Shown here: piece after piece, positions 1 through 3,967 of the stretch | Numbering within the stretch: the first letter of the stretch is position 1 | Layout of the letters: each line of letters starts with the position of its first letter | NCBI GenBank assembly: GCA_021201175.1 | Contig: JAJQFK010000152.1 | Location: 1 to 5,195, forward strand | Direction of reading: 5' to 3' | From: Candidatus Gastranaerophilales bacterium | Lineage (GTDB): Bacteria > Cyanobacteriota > Vampirovibrionia > Gastranaerophilales > Gastranaerophilaceae | Length of the DNA: 5,195 nucleotides | Program-made: the position numbers and the translations under genes | The notes under the pieces: generated by a model | Database searches by the model: none | What the model saw: the letters and a program-made list of their open reading frames with translations, nothing else | What the model was told of the DNA's origin: nothing

Positions 1-315
1 AATATTGATTATTCTATCCAGGAGCCGCCCATCGAAATTATTGTTAAAAAAGATTTTGTGAAACATTTTTTAGCTTATCTTGAATCATTGGAAGAAACTA
101 ATACAAAAATTATTGATTTAAATCTGACAAAAAGAGAATTGGAAGTATTAGAATGCCTTACAAAAGGTTTTAATAACAAAGAAATCGCAAAACAATTAAA
201 TGTAAGCGTTCATACAACTAAGATACATATACATAACATCTTTTCAAAGCTAAATGTACAGGATAGGACAGAAGCCGTCGTTAAAGCAATAAAAGAAAAA
301 ATAATAGAATTATAA
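1..315 (+). CDS. LuxR/NarL-type DNA-binding regulator, C-terminal part (5' end outside the window)
   Basis: The frame is open from base 1, so 104 residues are visible and the gene begins upstream of the window. A GTG at 58 is an in-frame codon with no Shine-Dalgarno before it (AAAAAAGATTTT) and is unlikely to be the start. The last 65 or so residues form a LuxR/GerE helix-turn-helix: LTKRELEVLECL, then GFNNKEIAKQLNVS (scaffold and turn), then HTTKIHIHNIFSKLNV (recognition helix) and the closing DRTEAVVKA. These match the family consensus LTxRExEVL, G.xNKEIA, TVKxHxxNI.xKL. Such domains bind promoter DNA as dimers, usually under control of an N-terminal receiver or ligand domain. That domain is not in view, and the roughly 40 residues ahead of the HTH do not clearly show a receiver end, so two-component membership is unproven. 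The gene is tail-to-tail with the prepilin-like gene; no regulatory link to it is shown. Confidence 0.88.
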   Translation, partial: NIDYSIQEPPIEIIVKKDFVKHFLAYLESLEETNTKIIDLNLTKRELEVLECLTKGFNNKEIAKQLNVSVHTTKIHIHNIFSKLNVQDRTEAVVKAIKEKIIEL

Positions 316-333
316 ATTTTATCTTATAAATTT

Positions 334-370
334 GCTAAAAACATTTAAAAATGAAATTTAGCTTTTCTTT
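334..370 (+). terminator. possible rho-independent terminator for the LuxR-type gene
   Basis: A hairpin can form from GCTAAA (334-339) with TTTAGC (357-362), and an inner CATT/AATG stem sits across a small internal loop with TAAA as apical loop. It is followed on the plus strand by TTTTCTTT. The stem has few G-C pairs, so it is weak. The right arm overlaps the TAA stop (358-360) of the convergent prepilin-like gene. On the minus strand no T-run follows, so it would serve the plus-strand gene only. Confidence 0.4.
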
Positions 371-1086
371 TCAGGATATTTCATGTCTGAATATAAAAGA
401 ATGTGATTTATACAGCCCCATCCGGTTCCCCCTATATAACAATCATCTGAAGTAGACCCTATAAGTTCATATTTTTTCACAAATAAATGAAAAGTATCTT
501 TACCAATCTGATTAGGTTTTTTATCATAACCATTAATGTCAATCCAGAATTTAGCATAATAGCCGCTTTTTTTTTCTGCCGAATTACATGTTCTAAACCA
601 AATTAAACTGCCGTCATTTAAAATCATTTTGTAATAATTTGAACTGCTGCCATAAGTTACCTGATCATTTCCATTTAATAATGTATAATAATCACTTCCC
701 ATACAGTCATTAGCTTTGTCTGTTCCACAATCATTCATCACGTTAAGAAATGGTTTTATATAATTTGCAAATTTTTCGGCACTTTTTGAATTGAACTCTC
801 CTGAACTCGGTTCTAAATTCCACCTACTGACAGGACCATTTTTTGTAATTGCAAGCTTTATTGCATTTGCTAGCGTAGAATAATTTTTTTTTGCTATTAG
901 CACTGTCGCTTGTTCCATATAATTATTTACAATTACAGGAATTGTTATACCGGCAATAATTCCAATAATAACAAGTGTAACGAGAACTTCCGCTAATGTA
1001 AATGCGGATTTGCGCGTTACGAGAATGTTCAACTGACTGTTTACAGCGTTAGTGCGTAAATCTGCTACGGGGGGGGGTATTTTCAA
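358..1086 (-). CDS. type IV prepilin-like protein (type II secretion/pseudopilin fold), start dependent on a C9 tract
   Basis: The 242-residue frame carries a class III signal peptide. A basic RK (25-26) precedes SA, then FTLAEVLVTLVIIGIIAGI, with Phe at mature position 1 (residue 29), Glu at mature position 5 (residue 33) and a single hydrophobic helix. Prepilin peptidase would cut between Ala28 and Phe29; Ala instead of Gly at -1 is a tolerated variant. The mature part (about 214 aa) is a secreted globular domain with five cysteines (NDCG, NDCM, RTCN, DDCY, WGCI), possibly disulfide-bonded, and an IDING...KKPNQIGKD segment that I associate with Gastranaerophilales FTLAEVL proteins. Likely role: minor pilin or pseudopilin on the cell surface; the exact job is unknown. 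In this sequence the frame can start only at a non-ATG codon, TTG at 1086, with no Shine-Dalgarno at proper distance. The ATG at 1093 has a good Shine-Dalgarno but is out of frame. If the C tract were 8 or 11 long, the ATG would read into the pilin with a start MKFENTPP. The real N-terminus is therefore uncertain. Confidence 0.8.
   Translation of the reverse strand: MKIPPPVADLRTNAVNSQLNILVTRKSAFTLAEVLVTLVIIGIIAGITIPVIVNNYMEQATVLIAKKNYSTLANAIKLAITKNGPVSRWNLEPSSGEFNSKSAEKFANYIKPFLNVMNDCGTDKANDCMGSDYYTLLNGNDQVTYGSSSNYYKMILNDGSLIWFRTCNSAEKKSGYYAKFWIDINGYDKKPNQIGKDTFHLFVKKYELIGSTSDDCYIGGTGWGCINHILLYSDMKYPEKKS
1069..1077 (-). repeat. homopolymeric C9 tract at the prepilin start (G9 on the plus strand)
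   Basis: Nine consecutive C on the coding strand lie 16 bases after the first base of the ATG at 1093 and before the signal-peptide codons. It is a conspicuous G/C run in AT-rich DNA. Tract length sets the frame. With 9, the ATG frame stops after 14 codons (TAA at 1049-1051). With 10, it stops at a TAG just after the tract. With 8 or 11, it continues into the pilin. This is the usual layout of a slipped-strand contingency locus, but such runs are also common sites of sequencing error. Confidence 0.85.
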
Positions 1087-1090
1087 ATTT

Positions 1091-1107
1091 CATAATGTAT
1101 TTTCCTT
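1091..1107 (-). promoter_or_regulatory. Shine-Dalgarno and out-of-frame ATG for the prepilin-like gene
   Basis: On the minus strand AAGGAAA (core AGGA, 1103-1106) stands nine bases before the ATG at 1093-1091. This is near-ideal spacing and the only good ribosome site near the gene. The TTG at 1086 would be 16 bases from AGGA, which is too far. The site therefore supports ATG 1093 as the true start and implies that the pilin is out of frame in this copy. Confidence 0.7.
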
Positions 1108-1126
1108 TTAAAACAAGTATGTTTGT

Positions 1127-1135
1127 ATTGTATCA
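1127..1135 (-). promoter_or_regulatory. candidate extended -10 promoter for the prepilin-like gene
   Basis: On the minus strand TGATACAAT has an extended -10 form (TG, one base, then TACAAT, five of six to TATAAT). Transcription would start near 1120 and give a leader of about 27 bases to the ATG at 1093. No convincing -35 box is seen 16-18 bases upstream, as is common for extended -10 promoters. Such hexamers arise easily in AT-rich DNA. Confidence 0.45.
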
Positions 1136-1148
1136 TATTTATTGTTTT

Positions 1149-1176
1149 TTTGCTATAAATTAAAATATACAGCAAA
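1149..1176. repeat. short inverted repeat upstream of the prepilin promoter
   Basis: TTTGCT (1149-1154) and AGCAAA (1171-1176) are perfect 6-base inverted arms. They can be extended by a TATA pairing with one bulged base. They sit just upstream of the extended -10 candidate, where an activator or repressor could bind. No T-run follows in either direction, so this is not a typical terminator. It could be chance in AT-rich sequence. Confidence 0.25.
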
Positions 1177-1212
1177 TACTTTGTATAAAAATACGTTTAT
1201 AACCATGTTATT

Positions 1213-1232
1213 ACAACAAAAATTTTCGTTGT
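1213..1232. repeat. imperfect 20-bp palindrome, possible operator
   Basis: ACAACAAAAA followed directly by TTTTCGTTGT pairs at nine of ten positions, with no spacer. It lies in the middle of the divergent region. Dyad symmetry of this length suits a dimeric helix-turn-helix regulator, but nothing identifies one. Confidence 0.3.
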
Positions 1233-1327
1233 GTAGAAACTTCAACCTACCGCTCTTTTACTCTGAATATTTAATCCGGCACCTGAATTGTTTCATTTTG
1301 TAAAGAAATTTAATTTAATTTTTCATC

Positions 1328-1355
1328 TTGAGCAATTTTTTAAAAAATATATACT
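1328..1355 (+). promoter_or_regulatory. candidate sigma-70-type promoter for the small plus-strand ORF
   Basis: TTGAGC (1328-1333, four of six to TTGACA) and TATACT (1350-1355, five of six to TATAAT) are 16 bases apart. The spacer contains a perfect A/T palindrome (1335-1348, six T then six A at its centre). Transcription would begin near 1362, leaving about 20 bases of leader that include the GAGGT Shine-Dalgarno. Confidence 0.45.
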
Positions 1356-1369
1356 TTATATATATACAA

Positions 1370-1374
1370 GAGGT
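1370..1374 (+). promoter_or_regulatory. strong Shine-Dalgarno of the small ORF
   Basis: GAGGT stands seven bases (AATAAAA) before the ATG at 1382. It is the best-looking ribosome site in the window and the main reason for taking the 22-codon frame seriously. Confidence 0.55.
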
Positions 1375-1381
1375 AATAAAA

Positions 1382-1450
1382 ATGAAAAATTTATTTAATT
1401 TTATAAACAGACGTAAAAGATTTTCAACATTCATTTTGTTAAATATTTAA
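1382..1450 (+). CDS. 22-residue small ORF or remnant of a membrane-protein N-terminus
   Basis: A 22-codon frame starts MKNLFNFINRRKRF and continues into a short hydrophobic stretch (FILLNI) before TAA. It has a promoter candidate and a strong, well-spaced Shine-Dalgarno. The pattern of a basic head (RRKR) running into hydrophobic residues is what the first codons of a signal-anchor or exported protein look like. The frame stops just where a membrane helix would begin, one base from the end of the opposing permease gene. Two readings are possible: a genuine small basic protein, or the 5' stub of a gene whose remainder was lost by rearrangement at about 1450. I do not recognise a family. No similarity search was possible. 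Confidence 0.4.
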   Translation: MKNLFNFINRRKRFSTFILLNI

Positions 1451-1451
1451 C
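1438..1451. repeat. perfect 14-bp palindrome between convergent stop codons
   Basis: GTTAAATATTTAAC is its own reverse complement and covers the stop of the small ORF, ending one base before the permease stop codon. As a hairpin it would have a five-base stem and ATAT loop. On the plus strand TTATTTAT follows, a poor terminator tail; on the minus strand AAAATG follows. It could be a weak plus-strand terminator or chance. Confidence 0.3.
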
Positions 1452-2747
1452 TTATTTATACGGGTACATAATAAAAAACATTAACGCTAAAACAAACATA
1501 AACCACATAACTATATTTGTTTTCTTTATTTGAGCGGTACATAATTTCAAAACAGGATATATAATAAACGACGACATAATACCAATACCGATATTATAAG
1601 TAAAAATCATTATAGATATTGTTATTATTGCTGTTGAAAATTCGGTAATATCATCAAAATCAAGATTTTTAAGCGCAGATACCATCAAAATTCCTACATA
1701 AATTAATACAGGAGAGTATGCATAAGGCGGAATTATTTTAATAATAGGAATAAAGAAAATTCCGGACAAAAATAAACTCCCTACTAAGAACGCGGTCAGA
1801 CCGGTTTTTCCTCCCGCTTTTATACCGGTCATTGAGTCAATATAAGCGCCGGGGGTTGTAGTTCCTAATAATGGAGCGGTAATGACTGATAGAGAATCTG
1901 CTATCATCACTTTTTTTAAAGATTGTTTATCACTTTTTGTATCCATGCCATAGTTTAAAGCCACAATAGCCCCTAATGTATCAATATTAACAAGCAAAAA
2001 TAATACAAAAAATACCGGAATAAAATCTTTATTGAACAAAGATTTAAAATCCAAATTAAAAACGAAATCTGATAAAAAAACAGGCATGGATATAATAGAT
2101 TCAGGCAATTTTACATCTCCCGCCACTATTCCTGCTATTGTCGCGGCTATAATAGAAATTATTACGGCTGCCTTAACTTTGTATTTTATTAAAATTATAA
2201 GAAACATGAAACTCAATATTGCTATACAAGGAGAAAAACCAGTTAATTTTCCTGTTATAACAGGCATTGGAGAATTTATATATTGAATAATTCCAATATC
2301 TTTTAATGCGATTGAAATAAAAAACAAACCTAAACCGGCACAAAAAGAAAGTTTTATAGTTTCCGGAATCAAGTTAACAATTTTCATACGAAAATTAAAA
2401 ATTGTCATTAGCAGAAGAATAATCCCGCTGGTAAAAATGGCGGCAAATGCGGTATTTAGAGAAAATCCCATTTCTAAAACAACCGTATATGCAACAAATG
2501 CGGTTTCGCCCAGAAATGGTGCTGCGGCATAAGGTTTATTTGCAATAAACGCCATAAACATTGAGCAGATGAATACGGAAAGAATAGTATAAGTTAATGC
2601 GGAAGAAAATTCCATGCCGGCAGATTCAAGTATTTTAGGACTTAAAACAAACAAATACGACATTGTAAAAAATGTTGTAAGACCGGCGATTAATTCAACT
2701 TTTGCGGTAGAATAATTTTCATTAATTTTAAAAATTTTATTAAGCAT
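1452..2747 (-). CDS. NCS2-family AzgA/PbuG-type nucleobase permease
   Basis: The 431-residue protein is almost wholly hydrophobic, with enough segments for the 13-14 helices of the family, and has the usual bacterial length. Family marks in order: a short basic N-terminus, then GLTTFFTMSYLFVLSPKIL (22-40, family consensus MSYIIFVNPxIL); APFLGETAFVAYTVV (76-90, third helix); NIDTLGAIVAL (254-264, eighth helix, consensus FDTVGT); and LLGTTTPGAYIDSMTGIKAG (293-312, tenth helix, consensus GTSTVTxYIESxTGVxAGGRTGLTA). Known members are proton-coupled importers of adenine, guanine or hypoxanthine at the inner membrane. Aligned by eye, Asp256 is kept, but the usual Asn of the third helix is Thr82 and the usual Glu of the tenth helix is Asp304, so the substrate should not be assumed. 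The ATG overlaps the stop of the solute-binding gene by one base (TAATG) without a strong Shine-Dalgarno of its own, indicating translational coupling. It is the last gene of the operon. Confidence 0.88.
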   Translation of the reverse strand: MLNKIFKINENYSTAKVELIAGLTTFFTMSYLFVLSPKILESAGMEFSSALTYTILSVFICSMFMAFIANKPYAAAPFLGETAFVAYTVVLEMGFSLNTAFAAIFTSGIILLLMTIFNFRMKIVNLIPETIKLSFCAGLGLFFISIALKDIGIIQYINSPMPVITGKLTGFSPCIAILSFMFLIILIKYKVKAAVIISIIAATIAGIVAGDVKLPESIISMPVFLSDFVFNLDFKSLFNKDFIPVFFVLFLLVNIDTLGAIVALNYGMDTKSDKQSLKKVMIADSLSVITAPLLGTTTPGAYIDSMTGIKAGGKTGLTAFLVGSLFLSGIFFIPIIKIIPPYAYSPVLIYVGILMVSALKNLDFDDITEFSTAIITISIMIFTYNIGIGIMSSFIIYPVLKLCTAQIKKTNIVMWFMFVLALMFFIMYPYK

Positions 2748-2749
2748 TA
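2745..2749 (-). other. TAATG stop-start overlap between solute-binding gene and permease
   Basis: On the minus strand the TAA stop of the solute-binding gene (2749-2747) and the ATG of the permease (2747-2745) share one A. Only a weak GAAAG precedes the ATG, so permease translation probably depends on ribosomes finishing the upstream gene. A frameshift early in that gene should then lower permease output unless translation restarts inside it. Confidence 0.75.
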
Positions 2750-3658
2750 TAACAAACTTTCAATTTTTTTAATTGTTTTTTCATCAAATACAGTTTCCGG
2801 AGTCTTATTTGATTCTAAAATTATCTGCATTTTTTCTTTTAGTATATCATCAACAACAGAATAATTTTCATTAACAGGTGTTGGTTTAGCATATTTAAGC
2901 ATATCTGTAAAAATTATATTATGCTCGGGGACGGCTGTTTTGTTTTCTGATTGAATAGCAAATATAGAATCTTTTCTCGCCGGAATAATCAACCCGCTTT
3001 TTGCAAACTCATCAATTGATTCTTTTGATGCTAAATATTTAACGAATTTAACAGCCTCATTTTTATGCTTAGATTTTGAAGATATTGCCCACCCTGAAGC
3101 ATCAACATAAACTTTGCCGTTATCTGAAGCGGGAAAAGCTGCAATATCCCAGTCAAAACTTATTGTTTCCTTAAACTTTGGAACTATCCATCTTCCTCCA
3201 AGGTATAAAGCGAGTTTACCGTTAATAAACATTTGGGCAGTTGTCATTGAACCAATTTGAGATTTTGAAGGCGCAATATGATATTTTTTTGACATATCCG
3301 CATATAAATTTAAAGCCTCCATACTCTGTTTTGAATTTATAATTACGGATTTTACGTCATCAGACAATATTCCGCCGCCATTAGAAGCTAGATAGTATGA
3401 CCAGAATAATGGATTATCTTCCGAATTAATACCAAAATACTCAGGTGTGGTCAGTTTTTTTGCAATGTGTTGTAAATCATTTATATTTTCAATTTTCAAC
3501 GGTAATTCGATATTATGCGCTTTTAATATATCTTTATTGTAATATAATACAAGATTTGAAAAATCCCGCGGGATTGCATATAAATCATCATTATTTTTAA
3601 AGCATTCTATAGATGCAGGGAAAAAAATGTTATTAGATTCCGGAAAATAACCTGACAA
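2747..3658 (-). CDS. C-terminal 303 codons of the split solute-binding protein
   Basis: The fragment holds most of both lobes of a family 1 extracellular solute-binding protein: IPRDFSNLVLYYNKD (about 29-43), a central SNGGGILSD, MFINGKLALYLGGRWIVP (about 143-160), DASGWAISSKSKHKNEAVKF and a C-terminal helical end. As it stands it would start at TTG 3658 and lack a signal peptide, so it could not be exported. The TTG is only five bases beyond the upstream TAG, and an AGGA lies 11 bases before it, so termination-reinitiation is conceivable. More likely the TTG is an internal Leu codon of the full-length gene. Confidence 0.75.
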   Translation of the reverse strand: MSGYFPESNNIFFPASIECFKNNDDLYAIPRDFSNLVLYYNKDILKAHNIELPLKIENINDLQHIAKKLTTPEYFGINSEDNPLFWSYYLASNGGGILSDDVKSVIINSKQSMEALNLYADMSKKYHIAPSKSQIGSMTTAQMFINGKLALYLGGRWIVPKFKETISFDWDIAAFPASDNGKVYVDASGWAISSKSKHKNEAVKFVKYLASKESIDEFAKSGLIIPARKDSIFAIQSENKTAVPEHNIIFTDMLKYAKPTPVNENYSVVDDILKEKMQIILESNKTPETVFDEKTIKKIESLL

Positions 3659-3663
3659 ATTTT

Positions 3664-3669
3664 CTAAAG
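3664..3669 (-). other. frameshift site in the solute-binding gene
   Basis: CTTTAG on the minus strand: in the upstream frame it is CTT then TAG stop. The downstream frame needs a -1 shift, or one more T, to read CTT TTA GAA. No tandem slippery heptamer in the correct phase and no obvious stimulatory hairpin is seen just downstream, which favours a simple base loss over programmed frameshifting. Confidence 0.7.
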
Positions 3670-3963
3670 TCCTGCATTTACATACATTTTTATATTTCGG
3701 TTATTAATAAATAAAACATCAGGCTCCAAGTTTGAAGCAAAAAGAAGATGTATTTTTTGAAAATAATTTTGCGGGATATGGATAAATTCAATTTTGATAT
3801 CAGGATTTTCTTCTTCAAATTTATCAATAATTTTTTTTATAACAACATATTCGCTTTGCGACCCCCATGAGGAAAATTTTAAATGAGTATTACTATCCGG
3901 CTGTTTATACGTGCACACAAGAACAAACAGCATAAAAAGCAGGATAAATAAAACTTTTTTCAT
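3664..3963 (-). CDS. N-terminal 99 codons of the split solute-binding protein, with signal peptide
   Basis: Begins MKKVLFILLFMLFVLVC, a typical export signal. Cys17 could be a lipobox cysteine, but Val at -1 (VLVC) is unusual where Gly, Ala or Ser is expected, so lipidation is uncertain. There follow the first strand and helix of the N-terminal lobe: LKFSSWGSQSEYVVIKKIID, FEEENPDIKIEF and EPDVLFINNR. It ends at TAG (3664-3666) after about a quarter of the expected protein. Alone it cannot form a ligand-binding cleft. The start is fixed by the ATG one base after the stop of the upstream gene; there is no strong Shine-Dalgarno. Confidence 0.78.
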   Translation of the reverse strand: MKKVLFILLFMLFVLVCTYKQPDSNTHLKFSSWGSQSEYVVIKKIIDKFEEENPDIKIEFIHIPQNYFQKIHLLFASNLEPDVLFINNRNIKMYVNAGL

Positions 3964-3967
3964 TTTA
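3961..3967 (-). other. TAAAATG junction between the 384-aa gene and the solute-binding gene
   Basis: The TAA (3967-3965) and ATG (3963-3961) are separated by one base. Upstream only a purine-rich AGAGAA about 15 bases away could act as a ribosome site. Spacing this tight means the two genes are co-transcribed and probably translationally coupled. Confidence 0.7.

Larger units (their letters stand above)
1094..1381. other. divergent intergenic regulatory region
   Basis: These 288 bases lie between the prepilin start (minus) and the small plus-strand reading frame. They hold a promoter candidate for each direction, an inverted repeat TTTGCT/AGCAAA (1149-1154 with 1171-1176) near where the -35 of the pilin promoter would lie, and an imperfect 20-bp palindrome at 1213-1232. 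I see no RNA gene and no credible additional coding region. No clear rho-independent terminator for the upstream minus-strand operon is visible here, so readthrough from the permease toward the pilin gene is possible. Confidence 0.5.
2747..3963 (-). pseudogene. family 1 carbohydrate-type ABC solute-binding protein, split by a one-base deletion
   Basis: Two reading frames together make one solute-binding protein. The first (3963-3664) ends at a TAG after ...VNAGL. The second is one frame over and is open from just before that stop, reading LENLSGYFPES. Adding one T to the T3 run of CTTTAG (3666-3668) joins them as NAGLLENLSGYFPES, a natural sequence for this spot in the family. The repaired protein is 405 residues, close to the usual 400-430. 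Family marks include FSSWGSQSE near the N-terminus, PDVLFINNR, IPRDFSNLVLYYNKDIL, MFINGKLALYLGGRW, DASGWAIS and IIPARKD. Intact members capture sugars or related solutes outside the membrane and hand them to ABC permeases. No ABC membrane or ATPase gene is beside it. It lies one base after the 384-aa gene and overlaps the permease. The break may be real decay, a strain polymorphism or a sequence error. Confidence 0.82.

Noticed and set aside
58..315. GTG at 58 as the start of a stand-alone 85-aa LuxR-type protein
   Set aside because: The frame is open to base 1 and there is no ribosome site before the GTG. The gene is more likely cut by the window edge, although small stand-alone GerE-type proteins do exist.
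1205..1303. 32-codon plus-strand frame starting ATG in the divergent region
   Set aside because: No Shine-Dalgarno (GTTTATAACC precedes the ATG) and no recognisable protein character. It is expected by chance in this length of DNA.
1438..1451. Palindrome GTTAAATATTTAAC as a strong bidirectional terminator
   Set aside because: The stem is five A/T-rich pairs and neither strand has a proper T-run after it. It is listed only as a repeat.
2032..2286. 84-codon plus-strand reading frame inside the permease gene
   Set aside because: It lies antisense to a clearly homologous permease, its protein is low-complexity and Ile/Lys-rich, and it has no good Shine-Dalgarno. It is a shadow of the permease coding sequence.
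3655..3675. Programmed +1 frameshift like that of release factor 2 at CTT-TAG
   Set aside because: A +1 shift after CTT leads to AGA AAA and soon to a TAA, not into the solute-binding frame. The required shift is -1, and no in-phase slippery heptamer is present.
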